Below are positions 1-7,259 of a stretch of DNA of 64,000 nt, piece after piece (within the stretch, counting starts at the first letter, position 1; each line of letters opens with the position of its first letter). Source of the DNA: Deinococcus sp. JMULE3 (GTDB lineage: Bacteria; Deinococcota; Deinococci; Deinococcales; Deinococcaceae). Both the position numbers and the translations under genes were made by a program. The notes beneath the pieces were generated by a model that made no database searches, was not told where the DNA came from, and saw only the letters and a list, made by a program, of their open reading frames with translations. Where the stretch lies: assembly GCF_013337115.1 (NCBI RefSeq), contig NZ_SGWE01000004.1, forward strand, positions 3,045,501 through 3,109,500, in the 5' to 3' direction.

Positions 1-350
1 CGCGCGTGGTAGCCCACGAACAGCAGGCCCACCACACCGGCCTCCTGCACGCCCTGCACCATGCTCAGCGGCTTGTCGTTCCCGCTCGTGAACCGCACCC
101 CGTCGGGCAGCAGTTCCGGGATCAGGTTGCGCATGGTGTCGTGACTGTCGTTCACGAGCACGTCCGTCGCCCCGGCGTCCAGCGCGCCCTGCGCGGCGGC
201 GGCCGCCTCCAGCGTCATGCGTTCACGGGCGCGTTCGTACTCCGCGCCGCTGACCAGTCCGCCGAATTCCGGGGGGCTGACCTGCACCCAGCTCGACACC
301 CCGCACACGCCTTCCATGTCCACGCTGATCACCACTCGCCGTTCGGTCAT
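1..350 (-). CDS. dppA: M55-family D-aminopeptidase (DppA-like), fragment
   Basis: This is the first 116 codons of a gene that runs off the left edge. The product begins MTERRVVISVDMEGVCGV, which matches the start of M55 zinc D-aminopeptidases: the DMEG motif (residues 11-14) and the later VNDSHD motif (around residues 66-71) supply metal ligands in this family. Such enzymes release D-amino acids from peptides. The ATG at 350 lies 7 nt after a TACGCT box (358-363), so the mRNA is probably leaderless. The gene is divergent from map. The C-terminal half cannot be seen. Confidence 0.85.
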   Translation of the reverse strand, partial: MTERRVVISVDMEGVCGVSSWVQVSPPEFGGLVSGAEYERARERMTLEAAAAAQGALDAGATDVLVNDSHDTMRNLIPELLPDGVRFTSGNDKPLSMVQGVQEAGVVGLLFVGYHA

Positions 351-357
351 GCCCGGA

Positions 358-363
358 AGCGTA
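358..363 (-). promoter_or_regulatory. -10 box of the leaderless dppA promoter
   Basis: TACGCT (read on the minus strand) fits TANNNT and sits 7 nt before the ATG at 350, leaving no room for a Shine-Dalgarno site. Confidence 0.55.
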
Positions 364-427
364 CCAGCGGGCAGGGGAGGGGGCGCGCAGCGTGACCTGC
401 GGCGGTCCCGTCGCGGCGCGGGCGTGT

Positions 428-433
428 TAGCCT
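428..433 (+). promoter_or_regulatory. -10 box of the map promoter (near-leaderless)
   Basis: TAGCCT lies 8 nt before the ATG at 442. No Shine-Dalgarno site is visible, so the transcript should begin at or next to the start codon. It is back to back with the dppA promoter. Confidence 0.5.
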
Positions 434-441
434 CATGCGTT

Positions 442-1203
442 ATGAGCCGCGTGCCCCTGAAATCCGCCCGTGAAATCGACATCATGCGCCGCGCGGGCGC
501 GCTCGTCGCCGACACCTTCCGAATTCTTGCGCCGTTCGTGAAACCCGGCGTGACCCTCAAGGAACTCGACCGCCTGGCCGAGGAACACATCCGCAAGGCC
601 GGCGCGATTCCCGCGTACGTCGGGTACGGCCCGAAGAACAACCCCTTCCCCGGCACGATCTGCGCCAGCGTGAACGAGGTCATCTGCCACGGCATCCCCG
701 ACGCCCGCGAACTCAAGGACGGCGACATCATCGGCGTGGACATCGGCGTGCTGCTCGACGGCTACTACGGGGACGCCTGCACCACGTACACGGTCGGTCA
801 GGTCAGCGCGGAGGTGCAGGGACTCGTGGACACCACCCGCGAGTCCCTGAAGGACGCGCTGGACCTCGTGAAGCCCGGCGCGCGCCTGGGGGACATCGGG
901 CACGCCATCCAGAGCCTCGCCGAGGGCCGTGGGTACGGCGTGGTGCGCGAGTACACCGGGCACGGCATCGGCAAACGCCTGCACGAGGAACCCACCGTCC
1001 TGCACTACGGCGCGCGCTACACCGGCCTGAAACTCCAGCCGGGCATGGTGTTCACCATCGAACCCATGATCAACCTGGGCCGTCCCGAGACGCGCCTCCT
1101 CGCCGACGGCTGGACGGTCGTCACGGCCGACGGCAGCCCCAGCGCACAGTTCGAGCACACCGTCGTCGTCACCGCGAAGGGCCACGAGATCCTGACGGTG
1201 TGA
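442..1203 (+). CDS. map: Type I methionine aminopeptidase
   Basis: The 253-residue product removes the initiator methionine from nascent cytosolic proteins using two divalent metals. All five metal ligands of the family can be placed: Asp100 (GVDIG), Asp111 (YYGDAC), His174 (GHGIG), Glu207 (FTIEP) and Glu238 (QFEHT); the substrate-side His83 (CHGIP) is also present. Length is normal for the short bacterial type without an N-terminal extension. The ATG at 442 was chosen over upstream in-frame codons because it fits the family start and the near-leaderless promoter. The stop overlaps the next GTG as GTGA. Confidence 0.97.
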   Translation: MSRVPLKSAREIDIMRRAGALVADTFRILAPFVKPGVTLKELDRLAEEHIRKAGAIPAYVGYGPKNNPFPGTICASVNEVICHGIPDARELKDGDIIGVDIGVLLDGYYGDACTTYTVGQVSAEVQGLVDTTRESLKDALDLVKPGARLGDIGHAIQSLAEGRGYGVVREYTGHGIGKRLHEEPTVLHYGARYTGLKLQPGMVFTIEPMINLGRPETRLLADGWTVVTADGSPSAQFEHTVVVTAKGHEILTV

Positions 1204-1862
1204 ACAGGCCCGCCGCGCCGACACCCCCGAAATTCCCGCGTGGCGGCGTCCGCGCGCCCAGCCCGGACCAGATAGAGGACGAGGCGACCCTGCGCGGCGC
1301 GCTGTTCGAGGGGGGCGACTGGCCCGCTCTGGCCGCGTTGCACAGCGTGACCTTCGCCGGGTGCGTGTTCCGCCGCGTGAACCTCACCGGCAGCACCTGG
1401 GAGCGGGTGCGGCTGCTGGACGTCCACTTCGAGGACTGCGACCTCAGCGGCGCGCGCTGGACGGACGTGAGCCTGGAACGGGCCGAGGTCACGGGCTCGC
1501 GCCTGCTGGGCCTCCAGGCGGCTGGCGTGCGCCTGCGGCACGTGCGCCTGACCCGCGTCCACGCGCCCCTGAGCGTCTGGCAGCGCGCCGACGCCCTGCA
1601 CCTGCACCTCAGCGGTTGCGACCTCAGCGAGGCCAGCTTCATGGAGGCGAAACTGCCCGGAGCCGTGGTGCGGGACTGCCGCCTGCACCGCACCGACCTG
1701 CGCGGCGCGCAGCTGGACGGCGCGGACCTGCGCGGCAGCGCCCTGGGGGGCCTGCGCGCCGGGGCGGCCGACCTGCAGGGCGTCATGGTGGAGGCCGCGC
1801 AGGTGCTCGACCTCGCGCACCTGCTCGGCGTGACCGTCGCGGAACGGCCCGGCGACGCGTAG
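1200..1862 (+). CDS. Pentapeptide-repeat protein
   Basis: This 220-residue protein carries irregular A(D/N)LxG-type repeats, clear at residues 55-85 (for example VNLTGSTWERV) and again from about 135 to 195 (CDLSEASFMEAKLPG, TDLRGAQLDGADLRG). These repeats form a right-handed beta-helix. There is no signal peptide or membrane segment, so it is probably cytosolic. Its GTG overlaps the map stop (GTGA), so the two are translationally coupled and form an operon. Function is unknown; some family members mimic DNA and bind gyrase, but nothing here shows that. Confidence 0.85.
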   Translation: MNRPAAPTPPKFPRGGVRAPSPDQIEDEATLRGALFEGGDWPALAALHSVTFAGCVFRRVNLTGSTWERVRLLDVHFEDCDLSGARWTDVSLERAEVTGSRLLGLQAAGVRLRHVRLTRVHAPLSVWQRADALHLHLSGCDLSEASFMEAKLPGAVVRDCRLHRTDLRGAQLDGADLRGSALGGLRAGAADLQGVMVEAAQVLDLAHLLGVTVAERPGDA

Positions 1863-1883
1863 GCCGCCGGGGCCGCTTATTCC

Positions 1884-2957
1884 TCAGCTTTCCAGCGCCA
1901 GCCAGGTGTTCGGGCCGACCACGCCGTCCGACGTGAGACCTTTACTCGTCTGGAAGGATTTCACGGCGCTCTCGGTGCCGGGACCGAACGCGCCGTCCAC
2001 CGTGACCGCGTACCCGCGCGCCGCGAGCTGCCCCTGCGCCGCCTGCACCGCCGGTCCGCTGTCCCCCCGGCGGACCGTGCGGATCAGGCGTTCCCAGGTG
2101 GCCGATCCGATCAGTCCGTCCGCCGTGAGGCCCACCCCTGCCTGGAAGGCGCTGACGGCCCTGGCGGTGCCGCTGCCGTAACTGCCGTCCGCCGTCAGGG
2201 TCTGCCCGGCGGCGATCAGCAGGCGCTGCGCGCTGCGGACGCGCTCGCCGGTCATGCCGGTCTTCGTGGTGGGCCAGATGCGGACCTGCACGCCCAGCCG
2301 CGCCGCCACGTCCGCGCGCAGTTGCGGGAGTTTCGCGTACAGCACGTCGCCGGGGCAGCTCGTGTTGTTGAAGTCCCGGTGCCCGTACAGTTCCGTGGCG
2401 GGAATGCCGTACTGCTGGCACAGCCACGCGCACAGACCCACCAGCGCGCTGTACTGCCCGCCCGGCGGCGAGACGGTCATGTACGTGCCCTCGTTCTCGA
2501 TGCCGACCGCCACGTCGTTCTGCCCGTCACAGTGCGCGCCCTGCACGTGCTGCGTGCCGCCCTGCGCGGCCTCCAGGCTGCGGTGCCGGCCCTCCAGGAC
2601 GTACCCGCCGCGACTGATCGTGAACTGCTGCCCGGAGTCGATCCACCCGCGCGAGAAGTGACTCTGCTGGATGGTCCGGGCCAGACTGAACGCCTGCGCC
2701 TGTGACAGGTCCGTGGAGTTCGCGCTGGCCGTGTGGTGCACCAGGATGCGCGTGGGCCGCGCCGCGAGCATCACGATGGGAGCGGTCGCGGGCTGCGCCA
2801 GCCACGCCGCGCAGGTCGAGATACTCGGCGCGGCCACCGCCAGTGAGTTCAGCCGCTCGGGCACGCGGGTCAGGGGAACGCCGCAACTGGCCAGGGCGGC
2901 ACTGGCGCTTGCCAGCAGACCCAGTCTCAGCACGTCGCGTCGGTGGAGGCTGTTCAT
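1884..2957 (-). CDS. Tat-exported lipoprotein: N-acetylmuramoyl-L-alanine amidase with two peptidoglycan-binding domains
   Basis: The N-terminus MNSLHRRDVLRLG has a twin-arginine motif followed by a hydrophobic stretch and an LASC lipobox, so this 357-residue enzyme is probably exported folded and lipidated. Residues of about 65-215 form an Amidase_2/PGRP domain; the zinc ligands fit ILVHHTAS, LYGHRDF and NTSCPGD. Two PG_binding_1 repeats follow (about 235-295 and 297-357, each with VDG/ADG, FQ and GxxTW signatures). It should cleave the amide between MurNAc and the stem peptide. The ATG at 2957 has a GGAG site just upstream. A related wall hydrolase lies upstream on the same strand. Confidence 0.9.
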   Translation of the reverse strand: MNSLHRRDVLRLGLLASASAALASCGVPLTRVPERLNSLAVAAPSISTCAAWLAQPATAPIVMLAARPTRILVHHTASANSTDLSQAQAFSLARTIQQSHFSRGWIDSGQQFTISRGGYVLEGRHRSLEAAQGGTQHVQGAHCDGQNDVAVGIENEGTYMTVSPPGGQYSALVGLCAWLCQQYGIPATELYGHRDFNNTSCPGDVLYAKLPQLRADVAARLGVQVRIWPTTKTGMTGERVRSAQRLLIAAGQTLTADGSYGSGTARAVSAFQAGVGLTADGLIGSATWERLIRTVRRGDSGPAVQAAQGQLAARGYAVTVDGAFGPGTESAVKSFQTSKGLTSDGVVGPNTWLALES

Positions 2958-3213
2958 CGTCTTCTCCTCGGGGCAGCGGTGGGGAACGGGGACCGCGACC
3001 AGCGGCCCGATGGAGACGACCTGCGAAGGATGGGCCGGGGCCATACCGCAACGCTCCCCATTCCTGAGTGCGCCGGACCTTTCGCCGCGCGCGTGCGGGG
3101 CGGGCGGAGCAGTGACGCCAGAGCCACCGATGGCATCTGGGCGGGATCTGTCGCTTCGGTGCAGACTGGTCCGGCTGGCAAGGCTCGCGCCCGTGGGCGG
3201 CGGGTCGTCACGG
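2958..3213. other. Intergenic, 256 bp
   Basis: This gap between two minus-strand wall-hydrolase genes holds the ribosome-binding site of the amidase (near 2962-2970). I see no convincing gene, and no clear -35/-10 pair or terminator. Confidence 0.4.
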
Positions 3214-4200
3214 TCAGTTCCACGCGCAGTGAACGTGGTTGCTGTGCCCGCCGGGCGGGTCGTAGTACGCGTTGAAGGTCTGCCCCGGATCACTGCCCGC
3301 CGCGAGGCACGCGTTGCGCGCCGCCGTGTGGGCGCTGTTCGGGCTGCTGAGGCTCACGCCGTTCCAGATGCCGATGTCGAACGCCAGACCCGCGTAGTGG
3401 TCCGAGTACGTGGAATGCACGCCGCCCGCGATGGAGGTGACGTAGAAACTGTTGCTGCGCGACATGTCGGACATGCCCTGCAACATGCTCTTTTTCAGGT
3501 AGACGGTCAGGCCGCAGTTGGCGTTGCTGGCGCAGCCGCGCGTGACGGCCCGCCCGGCGGCGGTGTCCAGCATGTTCTGCCGGGGGTTGCCGTTCGTGGT
3601 GCTGCTACTGGTGCCCAGCGTCACGCGGCTGGTGTTCAGGATGCTCTGCGCGAGGCTGGCCGTCGTGCCCGTCCCGCCGGTGCTGGCGCCGGTCACCAGG
3701 GCGTGCCAGGTGTTCAGGCCCACCACGCCGTCGGCGCTCAGGCCGCGTCTGGTCTGGAAGTCCCGCACGGCCGTGTTCGTGCCGGACCCGAACACGCCGT
3801 CCACGGTCACAGCCGTGTACCCGTACCCGCTGCGCAGCTGATCCTGCACAGCGCGCACGGCGTTGCTGCTGTCGCCCTGGCGCACGGTCACGATCAGTTT
3901 CTCCCAGGTGTTGCCGCCCACAATTCCGTCCACCGTCAGGCCGCTGGCGCTCTGGAAGGACCGCACGGCGCTGTCGGTCCCGGCACCGAACGCGCCGTCC
4001 ACGCTCAGGGTGTACCCGCGGTGGCGCAGCAGGTACTGCAACGTGACCACGTCGCGGCCGCTGTCGCCCTGACGCAGCGCCTGCCACGTGAGCACGGACT
4101 GCGCGCCCAGCGTGGGCGTGGGGGACAGCGAGGTGGGGGCGCTGGGCGCGGCGCACCCGGCCAGGAGCACAGTGAGAAGCAGGGGAAGACGGACGCTCAT
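3214..4200 (-). CDS. Lipoprotein with two peptidoglycan-binding domains and a C-terminal M15-like peptidase domain
   Basis: The 328-residue product starts with a short lipoprotein signal (LLLTVLLAGC). Two PG_binding_1 domains follow (about residues 38-95 and 97-157), then a Ser/Thr/Gly-rich linker. The C-terminal domain has SDHYAGLAFDIG and HSNHVHCAW; an H-x6-D motif followed by HxH is typical of M15/VanY-type zinc D,D- or L,D-peptidases. It probably trims wall stem peptides at the cell surface. The start ATG has GGAGGT 8 nt upstream. Domain order is the reverse of the neighbouring amidase, which has its binding domains at the C-terminus. Confidence 0.85.
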   Translation of the reverse strand: MSVRLPLLLTVLLAGCAAPSAPTSLSPTPTLGAQSVLTWQALRQGDSGRDVVTLQYLLRHRGYTLSVDGAFGAGTDSAVRSFQSASGLTVDGIVGGNTWEKLIVTVRQGDSSNAVRAVQDQLRSGYGYTAVTVDGVFGSGTNTAVRDFQTRRGLSADGVVGLNTWHALVTGASTGGTGTTASLAQSILNTSRVTLGTSSSTTNGNPRQNMLDTAAGRAVTRGCASNANCGLTVYLKKSMLQGMSDMSRSNSFYVTSIAGGVHSTYSDHYAGLAFDIGIWNGVSLSSPNSAHTAARNACLAAGSDPGQTFNAYYDPPGGHSNHVHCAWN

Positions 4201-4411
4201 GGGGACCTCCGGGCACGCGTCTGGGGAATGGGGGACTGTCCGGGTGAACGACCGGACCCCAGTGAATTGACGCGTGACCCTGACTGTAGCGCTTCCACCG
4301 TGGGGTCGCACGGTCTGGTGTCATGTGGCCGGTGGTGCGTCCCAGTGCATAGCAGGTGCAGTGGCAATCCCCCCGGCCGAACGCTCCGGGGGGCAGGGCT
4401 GACCGGCGGAG

Positions 4412-4972
4412 TCAGTGGGCTTTCAGCGTCTCGCCGTGCGCCGCGCCGAAACGGTCGCGCAGGAAGTGCCCCTGCGTGAGCAGCCGGTCGGCGGCCGCGT
4501 GGTCGTGCCGCAGCAGGTCGTCCAGGCCCTCGTTCAGGCGCTCCAGCTGTTCGCGCAGCAGCCCCTCGGGGTCGCGGCCCTGGGCGCGCAGCTGCTCGCG
4601 CCCGGCGGGGGTCAGGTGCAGGTAGGCGCGCAGGGTTTCCGGCAGGTACTCCAGGCGGATCTGCGCCAGCATGGTCCGCGAGCGTTCCTCGGCAGGTGGG
4701 GGCGTGTCCTCCAGGCGGCACAGCAGCGCCAGCGCGAACAGCCGGTGCGGTTCCGGCAGGCGCAGCGCCAGGGTCGGCGCATCATCCCCGGCGCTGAGGG
4801 TCGCCGGGGCGGGCAGGGCCGGGTGTTCCTGCGTCACGCGGGTGGGCAGGAAGCCGCGGCGCAGCGCCTCGCGTTCCAGTTCGTGACGGTGGATCATCTG
4901 GCGGCGCAGCAGCGGGAAACCGAACACGCTGCCGAAGAACAGGGCGGGGACGACGATCGCTTCAAGGTCCAC
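4412..4972 (-). CDS. Conserved-looking hypothetical protein with an N-terminal membrane segment
   Basis: The 186-residue product begins with a single hydrophobic segment (about residues 5-20) followed by a charged region with several possible helices (LRAYLHLTPAGREQLRAQG, LREQLERLNEGLDDLL). The most likely topology is a short N-terminal anchor with a cytosolic helical body. I do not recognise the family. The GTG start has GGAGGTG 5 nt upstream. It precedes the M15-like lipoprotein on the same strand with a 211-bp gap, so it may be transcribed separately. Confidence 0.6.
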   Translation of the reverse strand: MDLEAIVVPALFFGSVFGFPLLRRQMIHRHELEREALRRGFLPTRVTQEHPALPAPATLSAGDDAPTLALRLPEPHRLFALALLCRLEDTPPPAEERSRTMLAQIRLEYLPETLRAYLHLTPAGREQLRAQGRDPEGLLREQLERLNEGLDDLLRHDHAAADRLLTQGHFLRDRFGAAHGETLKAH

Positions 4973-5007
4973 GGGAACACCTCCAGGGGGCTATTGCGCT
5001 CGACTGT

Positions 5008-5060
5008 ACCTGCCGGGCATGGGGGGCTCGTCCCCCGAAAGGCGGACCTGCCGGGCATGG
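5008..5060. repeat. 15-bp direct repeat flanking a G5/C5 hairpin upstream of potA
   Basis: ACCTGCCGGGCATGG occurs at 5008-5022 and again at 5046-5060. Between the copies GGGGG and CCCCC (about 5022-5036) could form a small stem. The second copy ends 4 bp before the potA-operon -10 box, so it covers the usual -35 region. Confidence 0.6.
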
Positions 5061-5064
5061 CATC

Positions 5065-5070
5065 TACAAT
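5065..5070 (+). promoter_or_regulatory. -10 box of the pot operon
   Basis: TACAAT is followed by 6 nt and then the ATG at 5077, the leaderless arrangement. No good -35 hexamer is seen; a 15-bp repeat occupies that place. Confidence 0.6.
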
Positions 5071-5076
5071 CTGGGG

Positions 5077-5118
5077 ATGACTGTGTACTGGACCGGGGTG
5101 ACGCCATCAGCGGCGTGA
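5077..5118 (+). CDS. Leaderless 13-residue upstream ORF coupled to potA
   Basis: The ATG sits 6 nt after TACAAT and opens the peptide MTVYWTGVTPSAA. Its TGA (5116-5118) overlaps the potA GTG (5115-5117) as GTGA. A ribosome loading on the leaderless end would finish here and could re-initiate on potA, which lacks a well-spaced Shine-Dalgarno site. Expression of the peptide is inferred from this layout only. Confidence 0.5.
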   Translation: MTVYWTGVTPSAA

Positions 5119-6245
5119 CCTTCAAGGGAAAACGGCCGCGTGACCTCGCGGACGACGCGGCTGTCAGCGTGCGCGGCGTGCGCAAGAGCTTCCGCTCGCC
5201 GGGCGGCGCCGAGACGCGCGTACTGGACGACATCGACCTCGATATCCGCCGGGGTGAGTTCTTCAGCCTGCTGGGGCCGTCCGGCTGTGGCAAGACGACC
5301 CTGCTGCGCATCCTGGCGGGCTTCGAGCAGCCCGACGCGGGCGCGGTGCTGATCGGCGGGCAGGACATGACCGGCGTGCCGCCGCACAGGCGGGACGTGA
5401 ACACGGTGTTCCAGAGTTACGCGCTGTTCCCGCACATGACCGTGCAGGACAACGTGGCGTTCGGCCTGCGCATGAAGGGTGTGCCTGCCGCGCAGATCCG
5501 GGGGCGGGTCATGCAGGCGCTGGAGCGGGTCCGCATCGCGGATTTCGCCACGCGCCGCCCGGATCAGCTGTCGGGCGGGCAGCGGCAGCGGGTGGCGCTG
5601 GCCCGCGCCATCGTGAACGAACCGCAGGTGCTGCTGCTGGACGAACCGCTGTCCGCGCTGGACCTGAAGCTCCGCAAGGAGTTGCAGGTGGAACTCGCCA
5701 ACCTGCAGGAGACGCTGGGGATGACGTTCGTGTTCGTCACGCACGATCAGGAGGAGGCGCTGGTCATGAGCGACCGTATCGCCGTGATGAACCGGGGCCG
5801 CGTGGAACAGCTGGGCCGCGCCGAGGAACTGTACGAGCGTCCGAGGACGGCGTTCGTGGCGAACTTCCTGGGCAGCAGCAACCTGATCGAGGGCACCGTC
5901 CTGAGCGTGGACGGCCATGAGGCGACCGTGCAGACCGAGCACGGCCCGCTGCGCACCACCCACGGCGAGGGCCTGCGCCCCGGCCAGACCGTCACGCTGT
6001 CCGTCCGCCCCGAGAAACTGAGGATGGAACGCGACGACGAGACCGAAGGCAACGAGATCCGCGCCCGCGTGGACGACATCGTGTACACCGGCGCCGAGAA
6101 CCAGTACCTCCTCCAGGCCGGCGGGCAGCAGCTCGTCGCGTTCCAGCTGAACGCCGACATCGGCGCGGACGAGGACTTCGACTACGACGAGCAGGTCGCC
6201 CTGTACCTGCCACCCGACAACCTCGTCGTACTGGAAGAAGCGTGA
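5115..6245 (+). CDS. potA: Spermidine/putrescine-type ABC transporter ATP-binding protein
   Basis: The 376-residue ATPase has Walker A (GPSGCGKT), Q-loop (FQSYALFPHMT), signature LSGGQRQ, Walker B with D-loop (LLLDEPLSALD) and the switch His (VTHDQEEAL), then a TOBE-type C-terminal domain from about residue 265. It should power polyamine uptake with PotB, PotC and PotD encoded next. I chose the GTG at 5115 because it overlaps the stop of a leaderless upstream ORF; the ABC homology begins at about residue 17. Reading upstream in frame adds only residues unlike the family. Confidence 0.93.
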   Translation: MTFKGKRPRDLADDAAVSVRGVRKSFRSPGGAETRVLDDIDLDIRRGEFFSLLGPSGCGKTTLLRILAGFEQPDAGAVLIGGQDMTGVPPHRRDVNTVFQSYALFPHMTVQDNVAFGLRMKGVPAAQIRGRVMQALERVRIADFATRRPDQLSGGQRQRVALARAIVNEPQVLLLDEPLSALDLKLRKELQVELANLQETLGMTFVFVTHDQEEALVMSDRIAVMNRGRVEQLGRAEELYERPRTAFVANFLGSSNLIEGTVLSVDGHEATVQTEHGPLRTTHGEGLRPGQTVTLSVRPEKLRMERDDETEGNEIRARVDDIVYTGAENQYLLQAGGQQLVAFQLNADIGADEDFDYDEQVALYLPPDNLVVLEEA

Positions 6246-6340
6246 TGGGGGTTGAAAGTAGAAAGTTGATGGTCGATAGAGAGGTGTTCCATCAACTGTC
6301 AACCATCAACCATCAACCCTCGGCAGGTGCCCCGTGCTGA
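6245..6340 (+). CDS. Repeat-derived 31-residue junction ORF between potA and potB
   Basis: The ATG overlaps the potA stop as TGATG and the ORF runs through a palindromic repeat, giving a peptide with KLMVD and STINHQPS blocks. It stops at 6338-6340, seven bases past the first base of the potB GTG at 6334. It could carry ribosomes across the repeat into potB. Whether the peptide accumulates is unknown. Confidence 0.4.
   Translation: MGVESRKLMVDREVFHQLSTINHQPSAGAPC
6251..6320 (+). repeat. Palindromic element copy A
   Basis: The left arm has GTTGATGGTCGAT, the centre has GAGGTGTTCC, and the right arm repeats ATCAACC units, so the two arms are imperfectly complementary. The same building blocks occur at three other places in this window. 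Translated in the local junction frame it gives LMVD then STINHQPS. Confidence 0.75.
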
Positions 6341-7161
6341 CCGTGCGGCGGTTTTTCGCCACGCTGGGGCCGGGCGTGGTGTGGCTGGCCGTGTTCCTGA
6401 TCGTGCCTGCCCTGGTGATGCTGGGGTACTCGTTCCTGACGCGCACGGACCTCGCGCAGGTGGGCGGCCCGTGGACGCTGGAGTCCTGGCAGCGGGTGTT
6501 CGGGTACGACGCGCTGTTCCAGGAGTGGACCGGGGACAACGTGCGGGTGCTGTGGCGCAGCGTGTGGGTCGCCACGCTGAGTACGGCGCTGTGCGTGCTG
6601 ATGGGGTACCCGCTGGCGTTCTACATCGCCCGGCAGGACGCGCGGCGCAAGAACCTGCTGCTGCTGCTGCTGATCATCCCGTTCTGGACGAACTTCCTGA
6701 TCCGCGTGTACGCCTGGATCCTGATCCTGCGCCCCTTCGATCTGGTGCCCAGCCTGACCGCCACGCTGCTGGGCATGGTGTACGCGTTCGTGCCGTTCTT
6801 CGTGCTGCCCGTGTACTCCAGCGTCGAGAAGATCGACTGGCGCCTGCTGGAAGCCGCCGAGGACCTCGGCGCGCCGCCCGTCCGGGCGTTCCTGAGCGCC
6901 GTGTTCCCGCAGACCCTGCCCGGGCTGGTGGCGGGCATCCTCCTGACCTTCATTCCCGCGCTGGGCACGTTCGTCGTCAGCGACATCCTCGGCGGCGCGA
7001 AGACGGCCCTGGTGGGGAACCTCATCCAGAACCAGTTCGGGCAGGCGGGCGACTGGCCGTACGGCAGCGCCCTGAGCTTCCTCCTGATGGGCGCCGTGCT
7101 GCTGGGCCTGTGGGCGTACGCCCGCGTGGCCGGGCAGAAGGGCCTGGAGGAACTCGTATGA
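6334..7161 (+). CDS. potB: Polyamine ABC transporter permease
   Basis: The 275-residue integral membrane protein has about six membrane segments (starting GVVWLAVFLIVPALVMLGYSF). The cytoplasmic EAA loop that docks on PotA is visible as LEAAEDLGAPPVRAF at about residues 170-185. It is the PotB/HisM-type permease and pairs with PotC. The GTG at 6334 begins where family homology begins and follows an AGGTG site at 6326. The spacer from potA is filled by a palindromic repeat. The stop overlaps an ATG (ATGA) that opens a second repeat-derived ORF. Confidence 0.93.
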   Translation: MLTVRRFFATLGPGVVWLAVFLIVPALVMLGYSFLTRTDLAQVGGPWTLESWQRVFGYDALFQEWTGDNVRVLWRSVWVATLSTALCVLMGYPLAFYIARQDARRKNLLLLLLIIPFWTNFLIRVYAWILILRPFDLVPSLTATLLGMVYAFVPFFVLPVYSSVEKIDWRLLEAAEDLGAPPVRAFLSAVFPQTLPGLVAGILLTFIPALGTFVVSDILGGAKTALVGNLIQNQFGQAGDWPYGSALSFLLMGAVLLGLWAYARVAGQKGLEELV

Positions 7162-7259
7162 GTGCGCTGCGCGCACGGCTGATGGTTGATGGTCGATGGT
7201 TGAAAGAGGTTCCATCAACCATCACCCTTCGCCCATCGACGGCCCGGAGGGCACTGTGA
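7158..7259 (+). CDS. Repeat-derived 33-residue junction ORF between potB and potC
   Basis: The ATG overlaps the potB stop (ATGA) and the TGA overlaps the potC GTG (GTGA), so this short ORF bridges the two genes exactly. It starts MSALRARLMVDG, and the repeat supplies LMVDG and later PSTITLRPST. MSALRAR may be the original potC start cut off by the repeat insertion; that part is inference. Confidence 0.45.
   Translation: MSALRARLMVDGRWLKEVPSTITLRPSTARRAL
7179..7242 (+). repeat. Palindromic element copy B
   Basis: GATGGTTGATGGTCGATGG forms the left arm, AGAGGTTCC the centre, and ATCAACCATCACCC followed by CCCATCGAC the right arm. It matches copy A and the two metH copies in block order and in the translated frame. 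Confidence 0.75.

Noticed and set aside
6313..7218. A long open frame on the minus strand across potB
   Set aside because: It is a GC-rich shadow of the well-supported permease gene; the peptide is Gln/Arg/His-rich without domains or start signals.
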